The position numbers were made by a program, and so were the translations under genes. This document shows, one piece after another, positions 9,576 through 21,100 of a stretch of 48,695 bases of DNA (position 1 is its first letter; each line of letters begins with the position of its first letter). The stretch is from Nitrospira sp. (GTDB lineage Bacteria; Nitrospirota; Nitrospiria; Nitrospirales; Nitrospiraceae): assembly GCA_020853775.1 (NCBI GenBank), contig JADYYH010000068.1:1-48695 (forward strand), given 5' to 3'. Below the pieces are notes generated by a model that was given only the letters and a program-made list of their open reading frames with translations, was not told where the DNA came from and searched no databases.

Positions 9576-11031
9576 ATGTTGTCCTTCCTACGCAACCATC
9601 ACCTTACTCGAATGATCGCGCTGATATCGGCGCTGGTCTTGCTGTCTCCGGGTATGGGTCTCTCGCAGGATCATCCACGCCCGCCGCCGGCAACTAACAG
9701 CGAGCGCAACTTGGTTGGGCCGGTCAATCACGCCGATCGGACTGAGACTCCATCACGAAATTCCGACCGGTCTTCGACGCTGAATTGGGAGACGAGAGAG
9801 GGCCGCAGTTATCTCATTCCCGCGGCAGAAATTCTCGCGTATCTCTTCCTGTTGAATCAATTCGATCGGCACTTCACCGATTCGAAATGGGTGCTCGACA
9901 ACGACCAGTTTTCCGTTAACCAGTTCCTGCATCCGTACAGCGGCAGCGTGTACTTTGGACTGGCCCGCTCATCAGGCCTCAACTTTTGGAAATCGTCCCT
10001 GTATAGCGTCGCCGGCAGTTTCCTCTGGGAAATCGGCGGAGAGAAAACGAACCCTTCGATCAACGACATGATTGCGACGCCCATCGGCGGAACATTCCTG
10101 GGTGAGCCGTTGTTCAGGATGACGAATTTGTTATTGGAATCCGACGGTGGCGCCCGGGTTTCTGGCGCGAACTCGGTGCCGCCATCATCTCGCCGCCCAC
10201 TGGATTCAATCGGCTGCTGTTCGGTGATCGCTTCGACACCGTCTACCCCAGTCACCGCCCCGCCACGTTCATCCGACTGGCTGGAGGTGGCACGCTGACC
10301 TCGAGCAGCCATAACGTGGCGTCGAACGTCAACGAGCATGGCGCGGTGGGCGAATTCACCCTGACGTACGGGCTCCCAGGCAAGCACGGCTACAGCTACG
10401 CGCATCCTTTTGACTATTTCGATTTTCATGTCTCCGCGGCCACCGCCAATACCCTAGAAACCATCACCATGCGCGGACTCCTTGCGGGGAACACCTACGC
10501 ATCCGGCGATACGACCCGCGGAATCTGGGGTCTCTTCGGCAGTTACGACTATATCTCGCCGCAGGTGTTCCGGGTCTCCAGCACCGCTCTCTCGCTGGGC
10601 ACCGTCTGGCAGTCCTGGTTGTCGGAGGAACTGGCGCTCCAAGGGACATTCCTGGGTGGCGCGGGTTATGGGGCAGCGGGCAGCATTCAGCGCACGGAAG
10701 AACGGGATTATCACTATGGCACGACGCCGCAGGCGCTACTGGCGCTTCGCCTGATTTATGCGAATCGCGCGATGTTCGACATCACGGGCGGGAATATTAT
10801 GTCAGCAACTTTCTCTCACCCGAACGGCATGGGCAGGGAAATATCATCCGCGCAGAATCGTCCTTCACGCTTCGCGTCTTCGACCGGCACGGGGTGGCGC
10901 TTCGGTATACCCTATCCCATCGAGATGCCCACTACCCGAGTGTAGAATACCGCAATCAAACAGTCACGGCCGTCAGCCTGATGTATGTCATCCTGGGGGA
11001 TTCCGGTTTCGGCGCAGTGGAATGGCGATGA
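9576..11031 (+). pseudogene. DUF3943-type outer-membrane-like protein, two frameshifts
   Basis: The first frame (9576-10298) has a signal peptide and DUF3943-like motifs (VNQFLHPYSGSVYF, SINDMIATPIGG) but loses homology near 10148. The homologous continuation (GFWRELGAAIISPPTGFNR) is in another frame from about 10148 to 10788. A third frame from about 10789 (REYYVSNFLSPERHGQG) ends properly with ILGDSGFGAVEWR and TGA at 11029-11031. Both switches need one missing base and sit in GC-rich runs (GGCGCCCGGG and CGGGCGGG), so either real decay or sequence error is possible. Repaired, the protein is about 485 residues and probably forms a beta-barrel in the outer membrane. Function is unknown for the family. 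Confidence 0.75.
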
Positions 11032-11131
11032 GGGGCATTCGCAAGGGTTTGAGCCCCATCCAACAGGACAAACTCCGCCGCAGGAAGCTGCACGACTGAG
11101 AAAGCCACCGCCCGCCATTACCAACCGTCTG

Positions 11132-12193
11132 CTACGAGATACCGTGCTGCTGGCGGCCGATGGGACCATCATAGCGATTCGTGGATTTGAACAGTTCGTA
11201 GCGCCCGTCCATCGCGAACATGGCGACTCTGGCACGCAGGCCTTCCATTTCGGCGACGGTCATGGGCGTAAACCGCCGTGCGATGTCGAGGTTCTGTTTC
11301 AGCACCTGCGGCGAGTCGATCCCGCTCACCAACGAGGCGATCGGCAAACTCAATACATACCGGATCGCCTCCTCAGGCTGAATGATGCCTTGTTTAATCG
11401 GCTCGGCATTCCCAGTCAAGCTCTTCATGCCTAACGGGGCAATCCCGCGTTCGTTCAGCACCGGCAGCACGTCCCGCTCAAAACTGCGATAGGTCCCGTC
11501 GAACACATTCAGCGGCATCTGGCACGTGTCGAACGGAAAGTCATGCGACAGCATCTTGAGATGGATACTCGGGTGTTTGTGCCCCGTGAATCCAATGAAC
11601 CGCACCTTCCCCAGTCGCTTCGCCTCCAGCAAGGCCTCCGTCGCGCCGTTCGGAGCAAAGTGCCGATCGGGATCATCGTCGTAGACGACTTCATGGATCT
11701 GCCAGAGATCGAGATAATCGGTCTTCAACCGGCGGAGCGACTCGTCCAGCTGCTGAAGCGTCACCTTTTTGTCACGGCCGTGCGAGCAGACCTTCGTCAT
11801 GAGCACCACCTGCTGCCGTTTTCCCTGCAGCGCCTTGCCCATCAACTCTTCAGATCGACCGCCGTTGTACTCCCAGGCATTGTCAAAAAAATTGACGCCT
11901 GCATCGATGGCGGCATGTACTAAGCGAATCGCTTCTCCATCATCCTGAATGCGGCCCCAATGTGCCCCACCGAAACAGAGGGCCGACACCTGCACGCCGG
12001 TTTTGCCTAATGCACGCCGGGGAATGTCGCCGGTTGAAGGACCCGTCACGGAAGCGTCTGCGGCCAGGGCGTCGGCCAAGCGCCCTGGTCCCCCGAGTGC
12101 CATGAGCGATCCCGCCAGGCCCAATCCTTTCAACAGTTGCCGGCGCCCGAGCGTCAGGGACCAGATTCTGTTCAGGGGTGTCTTGGGGGTCAT
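11132..12193 (-). CDS. Tat-exported aldo/keto reductase
   Basis: This is a 353-residue aldo/keto reductase with an N-terminal twin-arginine signal (GRRQLLKGLGLAGSL). The family tetrad is visible: D104 and Y109 in FDNAWEYNGG, the lysine in LMTKVCSH and the histidine in WQIHEV. NADPH-dependent reduction of aldehydes or ketones is the usual reaction, but a Tat signal means export, so the native cofactor and partner are unclear. It is the last gene of the ackA-xfp-HAD run, 53 bases after the HAD gene, and converges with the DUF3943 pseudogene. Confidence 0.88.
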   Translation of the reverse strand: MTPKTPLNRIWSLTLGRRQLLKGLGLAGSLMALGGPGRLADALAADASVTGPSTGDIPRRALGKTGVQVSALCFGGAHWGRIQDDGEAIRLVHAAIDAGVNFFDNAWEYNGGRSEELMGKALQGKRQQVVLMTKVCSHGRDKKVTLQQLDESLRRLKTDYLDLWQIHEVVYDDDPDRHFAPNGATEALLEAKRLGKVRFIGFTGHKHPSIHLKMLSHDFPFDTCQMPLNVFDGTYRSFERDVLPVLNERGIAPLGMKSLTGNAEPIKQGIIQPEEAIRYVLSLPIASLVSGIDSPQVLKQNLDIARRFTPMTVAEMEGLRARVAMFAMDGRYELFKSTNRYDGPIGRQQHGIS

Positions 12194-12246
12194 GCATCAC
12201 CTGCCAGGTTAAAGGTGGAAATCAACAGCAACAACCTCTCGACTCA

Positions 12247-12936
12247 TCATCCTATGAGGGGCTTGGCGGCGGCCAGAAGCGCACGACGATCGAGGGCGAG
12301 CAGTTCGCCGATGCGATCGATGCTGAGGTCGGCCGCAGGAAATGTCCGCAGCACCTCCGGATCGGTCGCATAATGCCCCTGGCGCGGAAACACCGTCGTC
12401 ACCCGTTCGCCCCAATAGGCCTTCACGGCCGTGAGAATCCGCAATTTGTCATCGACCAATACATAGTGATCCGCCGGATACCGCTGCTCGACGTCGTCCA
12501 GTTCCAGCTCTTTGTGAATGTAGATGAGCACATGGCCCTCGACCGCTTCGAAGAGGCCGGATCGGTCGATCTTCCTCGGCTGAAACACAATGTCACCATC
12601 AGAGAGGATCACGGTCTCCGCCCACTGAGCGGTATGGCGAATCACCTCATGCGCCTGCGGAAACACTCGATCAGCAAATGGATAATTCAGCAGGAACCGC
12701 GAGAGGGTGAACAGATGGGAATCCCGGGGATACTCCTGCCGATAGCGCTGGAGCGCCCCGAGATAATCCACATAGCCCAGTTTTTCCCGCAGCTCTTCGA
12801 AAATCGCCCAGTACTGCTGTTCTCCCTTGGTACCGATTTCCTCATCCAGATGTTGCGTGAGGTCGACCGCGATGCGGTCGTTGTCCAACAGCGTATTATC
12901 GACATCAAACAACATGACCACTCTAGGCTCTGCCAT
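12247..12936 (-). CDS. HAD-superfamily hydrolase
   Basis: The 229-residue protein has the HAD motifs: FDVDNTLLD (D11, D13), the ILSDGD motif, and VDDK near residue 160 as the acidic motif. It should be a magnesium-dependent phosphatase. The ATG begins four bases after the stop of xfp, so the two are translationally coupled. Placement between phosphoketolase and acetate kinase genes suggests a sugar phosphate or a damaged metabolite as substrate; that is inference. Confidence 0.85.
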   Translation of the reverse strand: MAEPRVVMLFDVDNTLLDNDRIAVDLTQHLDEEIGTKGEQQYWAIFEELREKLGYVDYLGALQRYRQEYPRDSHLFTLSRFLLNYPFADRVFPQAHEVIRHTAQWAETVILSDGDIVFQPRKIDRSGLFEAVEGHVLIYIHKELELDDVEQRYPADHYVLVDDKLRILTAVKAYWGERVTTVFPRQGHYATDPEVLRTFPAADLSIDRIGELLALDRRALLAAAKPLIG

Positions 12937-12939
12937 GAG

Positions 12940-15315
12940 CTACCGCTTTCCGCTCCACTTCCAGTTCCTGATCTCCGGCATGTCGGTGCCATGGATTTCG
13001 ATGTACTGTTTGTGTTGCATGCGTTTATCCCGCATCTCCTGTTTCAGATACGCAGCCCGCGCCCCCAGCTGCGGCACACGATCCACGACGTCGGCCACGA
13101 GATGGAACCGGTCGAGGTCGTTCAACACGACCATGTCAAACGGCGTCGTCGTCGTGCCTTCTTCTTTGTAGCCTCGCACATGCAGATTGTGATGATTCGT
13201 CCGCCGGTAGGTGAGACGGTGGATCAACCAGGGATACCCGTGGAAGGCGAAGATGATCGGCTTGTCGGTAGTGAACAGTCCATCGAACTCCTTGTCGGAC
13301 ATCCCGTGCGGATGTTCGCTCGCCGGCTGCAACTTCATGAGATCGACCACGTTCACCACGCGCACCCGCAAATCGGGCTGGGCCACGCGCAGAATTTCCA
13401 CGGCCGCCAGCGTCTCCATGGTTGGCACATCGCCGCAACAGGCCATCACGACATCGGGTTCGCTCCCCCGGTCGTTGCTGGCCCATTCCCAAATGCCGAT
13501 GCCCGCCGTGCAATGCAGAATGGCAGAGTCCATATCCAGCCATTGCGGCGCGGGTTGCTTGCCCGCCACCACCACATTCACACAGTCGCGGCTGCGCAGA
13601 CAATGATCGGTCACTGAGAGCAGCGTGTTTGCATCCGGCGGCAGATAGACGCGAATCACTTCCGCCTTTTTGTTCACGACATGGTCGATAAAGCCCGGAT
13701 CCTGGTGGCTGAACCCATTGTGGTCCTGCCGCCACACATGCGACGTCAAGAGATAGTTGAGTGACGCGATCGGCCGCCGCCAAGGTATTTCGCGCGACGT
13801 CTTCAACCACTTGGCATGTTGGTTGAACATGGAATCCACGATGTGAATAAACGCCTCATAACAATTCATGAATCCGTGGCGGCCGGTCAACAGATATCCC
13901 TCGAGCCAGCCCTGGCAGAGGTGTTCGCTCAAGATCTCCATGACCCGTCCGTCGTGGGACACGTGTTCGTCGGTCGGAAGAATTTCTTCCGTCGAGCACC
14001 GGTCGGTCACTTCAAACACCGCGCCCCACCGGTTGGACGCCGTCTCATCCGGCCCGAAGATCCGGAAGTTGTGCATATTCAGTTTCATCACATCGCGAAG
14101 AAACAGTCCCTGCACCCTCGTTGATTCAGCCTCATCCGCACCCGGCTTGACCACCGGCACGGCATATTGCCGGAAATCCGGCATGTGCAGATCACGTAGG
14201 ATGATGCCGCCGTTCGCGCAGGCAATGGCCCCCATACGCCGCTCGCCGATCGGCGCCAGCGACGCAAGCTCGGGCATCAGTTTTCCCGTGTCATCGAACA
14301 ATTCTTCGGGCTTGTAACTCTTCAACCAGCGCTCCAACAACTCGACATGCCCGGGCTTATCCATCTCGGCCATCGGCACCTGGTGGGAGCGGAACGTTCC
14401 CTCCGTCAGTTTGCCGTCCACGTCTTTCGGGCCGGTCCATCCCTTCGGAGTGCGGAATACGATCATGGGCCAGCGCGGCCGGCGGGTGAAGCCGTTGGAT
14501 CGCGCCTCTTGTTGAATGCCTCGAATGGTCGCCACGATTTGATCCAGCGTGGAAGCCATCAACTGATGCATCGTCTCCGGGTCATCGCCTTCGACAAAAA
14601 ACGGTTGGTGGCCGTATCCGATCAGCAGGGATTCGAGTTCATCCGGCGGCATGCGGGCCAGCACAGTGGGACCGGCGATCTTGTAGCCGTTCAGGTGTAG
14701 AATCGGCAGCACGGCTCCATCCCGCACAGGGTTGAGAAATTTATTCGCATGCCAACTGCCCGCCAGCGGACCGGTTTCCGCCTCTCCGTCACCGATCACG
14801 CAGGCCACCAGCAACTCGGGATGGTCGAAGGCCGCCCCATAGGCATGGGCCAGCGAATAGCCAAGCTCCCCGCCCTCGTGAATGGAGCCGGGCGTTTCCG
14901 GCGCGACATGGCTTGGAATGCCGCCTGGAAAAGAAAACTGCTTGAACAGGCGCTGCAGCCCCGCTTCGTCCTGCGAAATGTTCGGATACACTTCGCTGTA
15001 GGTGCCTTCGAGGTAGACATTCGCGACCAACCCGGGACCGCCGTGGCCTGGTCCGGCAATGTAGAGCACGGGAAGATCCTGCGCCTTGATGATGCGGTTG
15101 AGATGGGCATAGATAAAATTCAGCCCCGGCGTCGTTCCCCAGTGGCCGAGCAGCCGCGGCTTGATATGTTCGCGCCTCAACGGCTGCTTGAGCAGCGGGT
15201 TGTCATACAAATAGATTTGCCCGACGGAGAGATAATTCGCCGCTCGCCAGTAGGCATGGATCCGTTGAAGCATGTCCTGACTAAGCGGGTGATTCGCGTG
15301 GGTCGTCTGGTTCAT
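12940..15315 (-). CDS. xfp: Phosphoketolase (xylulose-5-P/fructose-6-P)
   Basis: The 791-residue protein has the length and motifs of bacterial phosphoketolases: [19 protein letters not shown] near the N-terminus, the thiamine diphosphate motif [28 protein letters not shown] in the middle, and a C-terminal [13 protein letters not shown] stretch. It splits xylulose 5-phosphate (and often fructose 6-phosphate) with phosphate into acetyl phosphate and an aldose phosphate, in the cytoplasm. GAGGG lies five bases before the ATG. The acetate kinase gene is 65 bases upstream in the same direction, so acetyl phosphate can be turned into ATP and acetate directly. Confidence 0.97.
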   Translation of the reverse strand: MNQTTHANHPLSQDMLQRIHAYWRAANYLSVGQIYLYDNPLLKQPLRREHIKPRLLGHWGTTPGLNFIYAHLNRIIKAQDLPVLYIAGPGHGGPGLVANVYLEGTYSEVYPNISQDEAGLQRLFKQFSFPGGIPSHVAPETPGSIHEGGELGYSLAHAYGAAFDHPELLVACVIGDGEAETGPLAGSWHANKFLNPVRDGAVLPILHLNGYKIAGPTVLARMPPDELESLLIGYGHQPFFVEGDDPETMHQLMASTLDQIVATIRGIQQEARSNGFTRRPRWPMIVFRTPKGWTGPKDVDGKLTEGTFRSHQVPMAEMDKPGHVELLERWLKSYKPEELFDDTGKLMPELASLAPIGERRMGAIACANGGIILRDLHMPDFRQYAVPVVKPGADEAESTRVQGLFLRDVMKLNMHNFRIFGPDETASNRWGAVFEVTDRCSTEEILPTDEHVSHDGRVMEILSEHLCQGWLEGYLLTGRHGFMNCYEAFIHIVDSMFNQHAKWLKTSREIPWRRPIASLNYLLTSHVWRQDHNGFSHQDPGFIDHVVNKKAEVIRVYLPPDANTLLSVTDHCLRSRDCVNVVVAGKQPAPQWLDMDSAILHCTAGIGIWEWASNDRGSEPDVVMACCGDVPTMETLAAVEILRVAQPDLRVRVVNVVDLMKLQPASEHPHGMSDKEFDGLFTTDKPIIFAFHGYPWLIHRLTYRRTNHHNLHVRGYKEEGTTTTPFDMVVLNDLDRFHLVADVVDRVPQLGARAAYLKQEMRDKRMQHKQYIEIHGTDMPEIRNWKWSGKR

Positions 15316-15380
15316 GAAGTCCCTCTTTCAGAAGTGAACGTCCCCGGACACCTCATGCCTGATCGGCTGATGCCACGGTG

Positions 15381-16601
15381 TCATGTCGTGCCACGGCTGC
15401 CAGCCAAGGCCAGCAGCCCGCAGACCGATTGCGCGATGTAGCGCTCTTCATCGGTATGGATCACGCGCACGGTTACCCGGCTGCCGGGCGCGGAGATGAC
15501 CGCCTCATGAGCCTCATTACGTGCCTGGTCCAACTGGATGCCGAGAAATCCCAAGCCGTCACACATGCGCGCCCGCACGACGGATGCATGTTCGCCGATA
15601 CCGCCGCTGAAGACGAGCTGGTCCAGTCCGCCGAGCGCCGCCGCGTAGGCGCCGATCCACTTTTTCCCCTGATAACAGAATACCGCGACTGCCTCTGCCG
15701 CGTGCGGATCGCGGCTTTCCTGCGCCAGCAAATCCCGTAGGTCGGGACTCAGTTCAGACAATCCCAGCAGCCCCGACTGCGCATGGACCATATGATGAAA
15801 CTGTTCGGCTGTCATACCTTCGGCTTGAGAAAGGTACGACACCAAGCCAGGGTCCAGATCACCGGACCTCGTGCTCATCGGTAGCCCCGAGGCGGGAGTG
15901 AATCCCATGGTCGTATCGATACTCACGCCGTCGCGCACAGCGGCAAGGCTCGCCCCGTTTCCCAAGTGGGCCAGGACCACCTTGCCACGCACGGCCTCAC
16001 GACCGGCCACCCGTTCCAGCTCCTCCATGAGGTACGCATACGACAGTCCATGAAAGCCGTATCGCCTGACGCCCTGTTTTTCATACCGGCGGGGAATCGC
16101 CAGCAGCCGAGCGACCGGCGGCAGATGTTGATGGAACCCCGTGTCGAAGCAGGCTACTTGCGGAACAGTCGGATACTGAGCTCCCAGAGCTTCGATGATG
16201 GCGAGTTCCGCCGGAAGATGCTCGGGATCGTACGGGCTGAGCCGACGCAATTCGTCCATGACCGTCGTCGAGAGCATTTCCGGATTCGTATAGCGGCTGC
16301 CTCCATGCACGACCCGATGGCCGATGGCCTGTAGAGACGATCCCCGGCCACTTTGCCCGAGTTGGTCGATGAGTATCTGCACGGCAGCCGCGTGATTCGG
16401 AATTTGCGCGATAGACCGCTGATCCTGGCCGGTTGCGCCATCGGTGACGGTCACGATGCCATCGGGAAGCCCGATGCGCTCGATCCGTCCCGATACCGCC
16501 CGGACGGGTGCCGCGCCCAAATGAAACAAGGCCCATTTGACGCTAGACGATCCGGCGTTCACGGTCAGCAGCGCTGGCACTAAGGGTTTGGATTGCGACA
16601 T
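15381..16601 (-). CDS. ackA: Acetate kinase
   Basis: The 406-residue protein shows the acetate kinase signatures NAGSSSVKWALF at the N-terminus, IGHRVVHGG, the CFDTGFH motif, HLGNGASLAAV and FSGGIGEH. It interconverts acetyl phosphate plus ADP with acetate plus ATP in the cytoplasm. It heads the run ackA-xfp-HAD-aldo/keto reductase. GAGAGG precedes the ATG closely. The 116 bases before the next divergent gene must contain its promoter, though I see no strong sigma70 boxes. Confidence 0.96.
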   Translation of the reverse strand: MSQSKPLVPALLTVNAGSSSVKWALFHLGAAPVRAVSGRIERIGLPDGIVTVTDGATGQDQRSIAQIPNHAAAVQILIDQLGQSGRGSSLQAIGHRVVHGGSRYTNPEMLSTTVMDELRRLSPYDPEHLPAELAIIEALGAQYPTVPQVACFDTGFHQHLPPVARLLAIPRRYEKQGVRRYGFHGLSYAYLMEELERVAGREAVRGKVVLAHLGNGASLAAVRDGVSIDTTMGFTPASGLPMSTRSGDLDPGLVSYLSQAEGMTAEQFHHMVHAQSGLLGLSELSPDLRDLLAQESRDPHAAEAVAVFCYQGKKWIGAYAAALGGLDQLVFSGGIGEHASVVRARMCDGLGFLGIQLDQARNEAHEAVISAPGSRVTVRVIHTDEERYIAQSVCGLLALAGSRGTT

Positions 16602-16717
16602 GTCCTCTCACCATAGATCGACCATACGATCAGCGCAACCGGAAAATCCCGAGGCCTTCACATAGGTCTTCTGCGGCAATCACCATAGGGAAAACGCTAG
16701 TTCCAGACAGACCGTGG

Positions 16718-17032
16718 ATGCGCTATTGTACTGGGATGCGTACGCTGCTGCTCATTCTCGTTATCCTGGTCATCCCAAGCACGATGCCGACGAACATGGC
16801 TGCTGCAGCCACCCCCGCGGAGGCCGCGCTACCGGGCGGCACGATTGTCGCGATTGACCAGGAACGTCTCACCCTCACCATTCTCCTTCCCACAGGAGAA
16901 TCTCGCGCACTTCCCGTCCGCGAGGCTCGCCTGCTGCATGGGCTCACCGTCGGGGACCATGTGATCTTCGAGCTCAATGACGAGCACACCTTGATCAAGA
17001 TCACGAAGCTGCCGACCGACCCAGCTAACTGA
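16718..17032 (+). CDS. Small exported protein, unknown function
   Basis: The 104-residue protein has an N-terminal signal (LLLILVILVIP, cleavage near MAAAATP) and a small domain of about 70 residues with alternating beta-strand pattern (GTIVAIDQERLTLTILLP, GDHVIFELN). This resembles small periplasmic OB-like or CusF-like folds, but the metal ligands of CusF are not evident. A start at 16736 (MRTLLLIL) is equally possible. It lies divergent from ackA and 121 bases before the DsbA-like gene, which has its own promoter. Confidence 0.6.
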   Translation: MRYCTGMRTLLLILVILVIPSTMPTNMAAAATPAEAALPGGTIVAIDQERLTLTILLPTGESRALPVREARLLHGLTVGDHVIFELNDEHTLIKITKLPTDPAN

Positions 17033-17068
17033 CGACTTCCATCGCCTGCCGTTTCGGAGCCGTCTTTC

Positions 17069-17096
17069 CTGACAATCCCGATGAATCTTGTATAAT
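17069..17096 (+). promoter_or_regulatory. Sigma70-type promoter for the DsbA-like gene
   Basis: CTGACA at 17069-17074 and a perfect TATAAT at 17091-17096 are separated by 16 bases. The downstream gene starts at 17154 with GGAGG just before its ATG, leaving a leader of about 50 bases. Confidence 0.7.
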
Positions 17097-17153
17097 GCCC
17101 CGCGCATCTCGGTCAGAACCTCTCCATGTCACACTCTCTCAAGCGGAGGCTGA

Positions 17154-17915
17154 ATGAAACCTAGCGCCGGTTACATTGCCCTTTCCCTTCTCTACTGTGC
17201 CGTGGTCGGAAGTCTGTGCTTCCCGCGTAACGCATGGGCGCTCGAGTCAACGGACGGCCAGGTCTCTGGACAATCGCTGGAGGACATCATTGAACGGTAT
17301 ATCAGGACCCACCCGGAAGTGATCGAACAGTCCCTGCAGGGACTCGAGAACAAGCGGGCGGCCGAAGAGCAGCAACGTCAGAAAGCTGCGCTGACGAGTC
17401 ACCAGCCTGAGTTGCTCAATGACCCAGATTCCCCAGTGAGTGGAAATCCGAACGGGGATGTGACAGTGATAGAATTTTTCGACTACCGTTGCGGATATTG
17501 TAAACGAGCGGCATCGGCTTTGACGGAGCTGCAACATCTGGATGCCGGTGTCCGTGTCGTGTACAAAGACTTCCCGATTCTCGGCGAACCTTCCGAACTG
17601 GCCTCCAAAGCGGCACTGGCCTCACATCTGCAAGGCAAACACCAGGCATTTCACGAGGCTCTGTTAGCCATAAAGGATGAGCTCACGAAGGAACAGCTGT
17701 TTCGTGCCGCCAAAGCCACGGGCATGGATATCGAGCGGCTCGACAGAGATATGAACAGGCCGGAGTGGCAAGCAGTCATCGAGAAGAACCGCCGCCTTGC
17801 CAAAACACTGGGCATCAGCGGCACGCCGGCGTTTATCGTGGGAACCGAGCTGGTGCCGGGGGCACTTGATTTGAAAATGCTGCAGGATCTGGTCAGCCAG
17901 AAGCGAGGTCGATAA
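17154..17915 (+). CDS. Periplasmic DsbA-family thiol:disulfide oxidoreductase
   Basis: The 253-residue protein has a signal peptide (cleavage near AWALES), a helical N-terminal region with a coiled coil rich in Q, R and E (about 60-85), and a thioredoxin fold with active site C113-GY-C116 in FFDYRCGYCKRA. The cis-proline loop is SGTPAFIVG with P225. This resembles the Com1/BdbD-like group that has a dimerising N-terminal part, so it may be an isomerase or oxidase for exported proteins. It converges with the giant multicopper oxidase gene, itself an exported cysteine-containing protein, but separate promoters make a direct link speculative. Confidence 0.9.
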   Translation: MKPSAGYIALSLLYCAVVGSLCFPRNAWALESTDGQVSGQSLEDIIERYIRTHPEVIEQSLQGLENKRAAEEQQRQKAALTSHQPELLNDPDSPVSGNPNGDVTVIEFFDYRCGYCKRAASALTELQHLDAGVRVVYKDFPILGEPSELASKAALASHLQGKHQAFHEALLAIKDELTKEQLFRAAKATGMDIERLDRDMNRPEWQAVIEKNRRLAKTLGISGTPAFIVGTELVPGALDLKMLQDLVSQKRGR

Positions 17916-18004
17916 GTCACTATCTCGCCGTACGGCGTCAACCAATCGTTGGGCGGGATAGAACGAATAGTCGCATATGGCTGTGCCACGTCACCAGAAA
18001 CGAC

Positions 18005-18034
18005 AAGGGGAGAAGCACGAATGCTTCTCCCCTT
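18005..18034. terminator. Terminator-like hairpin between convergent genes
   Basis: A perfect 12-bp stem (AAGGGGAGAAGC with GCTTCTCCCCTT) and six-base loop lie between the stops of the DsbA-like gene (+) and the multicopper oxidase (-). There is no long T run on either strand. A second, GC-rich imperfect stem at about 18064-18096 sits right after the oxidase stop. Together they probably end both transcripts. Confidence 0.6.
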
Positions 18035-18102
18035 GGGGTGATTAGGACCGGCACTGCATCCAAGCGGCGGCCTCCCCGTAAAGGAAGACCGCCGCCCTCA
18101 CC

Positions 18103-21100
18103 TTATTGGATGAGATGTGAGGTCTTGGAGGCGTGTGCCTCACCGGACTCAGATCCCGCCCGCTTGACAGAAGGTGCCTGGTGGCTCAACGGAAGAATCC
18201 GTTGATCATCCGCCGGCAAGACCTTCAACAGACCCCATTGACCCGATTGGGCATAGGGCAACCGCTGGTTGCTCCACACATAATCACCCGGCTGACGGAA
18301 GCTTCCGCCTGCCGCAGGGATAAAGGCATCCAGCGATTCCGAGGCTGAGAACTCCACGACGCTGATCTGGTCGGCGCCGCGCATGAACGGCTCGATCGGC
18401 CATTCATGTTTTTCCACACTGAACATGCCGTTCTGTTCATTGCTCGCACCGAACACATGGATACGCACGGGATCTCCCGCATGCGCTTCGATGAGCGGCG
18501 TGGCAATGCTTTCGGGCTTGTCCACCGAGCAGGGCTGGAACACCTTGCCCAGCGAGCATCCGCTGGCTTCACGGAACTTATATGGTTCCGAACGGTAGTT
18601 CACGGCCGTCAGTCCCGCCGTGTTTTGCACGTAGGGCATGAAGCTCGTTCCAATGATGTTGTCTTCATCCTGGAAGAACAGGGCCACATCGCGATAGTTC
18701 TGGCGATGTTCGTAGCCCTGGATCGTCCGATCCACAATCACATCGGCGACCCAGCTGTTCTTGGTGGAAATATCCGCACCGGTCTTCGGATCGCGATAGG
18801 TGGCCCCCTTGGGTCCGATCACGATGCCGCCATACAGGCCGTTGCGCGGGTTCGTCATGACATTCCCCCAATCCCACACCAGGGATGCGGTCTCCCCGAT
18901 GAACGGATCGGCATAGAACGTGTACACGCGGCTCTCACCCGGAGCGACCGTTTGCTCGCCCGGATTGTGGCCCACGTTGGCGCCCAGGGAATCCTTCGGA
19001 TCAAAAGCCAGGCCCAGCGCCGAGAACGACGCACGGCCCTGCTTCATCTTATTGCTCAACTTGACCTTGAGACAGTCCCCGACGTTCGCGCGCAACGTCA
19101 ACGGCATCGGCTGAAGGCCGGACGCCACCGTCGCCACATCTTCATCCAAGACGTAGATCTTGGCATCAGGATTGACCATCTGGATGGTCCGCTCGAAGTC
19201 GACCTCGATGGCATCCGGCGCCTTCGGGTTCAACTTCATCGACGGGAAATCGATGGCCGACACATTGAAATTCTTCACGGGCGCATCGGCAGGACACACC
19301 GCCGGGGCCTTCGGAATTTCGTTCCGGCCACTGTATCCGGCAGGCAACTTCTGGAGATCCGCCACGTCCTTATCGAGGACGCGCAAGATACCCCAAGCGC
19401 CTTCCGAGAACTTGGATGAACGACCATTGAAGTGGATGTAGTCACCCGCCTGCAAGCGTGGTCCACCTGCTTGCGGAATGACCAGGTCGTATCGTTCAGC
19501 GATACCGACATGGATCGAGTTCTTCCGGTTGGCATCGCCGGCATACCGCTCGGTCAGATAGGTATGGCCAGACAACGTCCAAACCATGCTTTCGTTGGTC
19601 ATGGTCTGCAGCAACCGGAACACGACCGTATCACCCAAATAGGCTCGCACCAACGGGGTGTACGGATCGCCGTGTACGGCGCTGCTGAACAGCTTCGAGG
19701 GATCCGGATTCGCGTTCAGGCGTCCGCTGATCGGCTCGGCCCTGAAGTTGAGACCGCCGCCCGTCGTATGGGTACCGCCGTTCAGGAACGGCATCGGCGT
19801 CATCTTGATGTGATCTGGAATCGGGAACGAGATGGTCTTCCCCGCTTCCAAGGCAATTTCCACCGGCTGACCCGGAGGATTACCCGCCGTCACGATATTG
19901 ATCGTGTGCGGCACGCTATCGTTCAACTGCACCAGCAACTCACGGAAGCTGCCGTTCACCCCGTAGCCCACAGGCTCCGCGGTGCGGATGTCCGCCAACG
20001 GACCGCTCCGAATCGGCGCACCGGTCTTCGGATTGTGATAGGTCGACCCGACCGGCTCGACAAGCATCGTGCCGAATCCGCCGTGGCCCCACGTGATCCG
20101 GCCCAACGCATGGTCGTGCCAGAATACGGTGCCCACATCGGAATCCACCCAGAACCGCTGCCGGACAAATTCCACCGTCACGATATCCTTGGCAGGATGA
20201 TCGTTCTTCAACGGCCGAACGAGCGTGATCTCGTTGCCCTTGATCGACTGGATCCGTCCGACTTCATTCCCGCCGACGTTATCCGCGCCGATGAGAATTT
20301 CGATGCCCGGATGATACTGCGCGGCGTTCTTCAGGGTGATCACGCGATCGCCCTTCTTCCCCGCCTTCGTGAAGATAGTGTTCAAAGGCAAGGGCAAGCC
20401 CTTGTCCGTCTTCTTTTCCAACATCGTGAACGGGCGCACCGACTGTTCGTTCGAGAAGCCGGTGATCACGCCGTCCGACGACTGGTTGTCGAACTGCAGG
20501 AAGTGCCAATGGGTATTGACCTTCGACGCATGGAAATTGCCGAAGTCGTCGTCATCCCATTCGCTGGTCAACATCCAATCGACGCAATCGTAGATGTTCG
20601 ACCGCACGACCAGCGGGAAGCGCAGGTCGTTGTTCTTCCGAATGGCTGCTTCCTCTTCATGCAACACATAGATCAACCCGCCTTCGTCCATGATGGCCGG
20701 GGTGTCGCCCTGCTTGTCGGCGAGCATCATCGGCGTATGGATGAAGTGCACGTTGTATTTCTTCGAGCCGGCATTCTCCGGACACAGGCTCCACCGTCCG
20801 TTCTCACCCGGCTTGGCGGGATAGGAACTCGGCTGGCCGTCCTCCTCGAGGTGGATCATTTCCAACCAGGGGGATGGGTTGTGTCCCTTCGAGAACGGCA
20901 CGCGACGGCCGAAGTGCGGCTTCAAGTGCGGCCAGGAGACCTTGCCGGTCAACGGCTCGAACACGATCGGCAACCGCTCGCCAGGATGGGTCGATTGATA
21001 CCGCGGATTCGGCACCGTATTCTCGGGCTCGGTCATGGCGCGATTGCCCTGCCAGTTCCAATTCAGCACGCTCGCATCATAGGAGCGGGTCTGATCGCGT

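Noticed and set aside
12178-13617. 479-residue frame on the + strand
   Set aside because: Antisense to the HAD and phosphoketolase genes; histidine-rich shadow composition.
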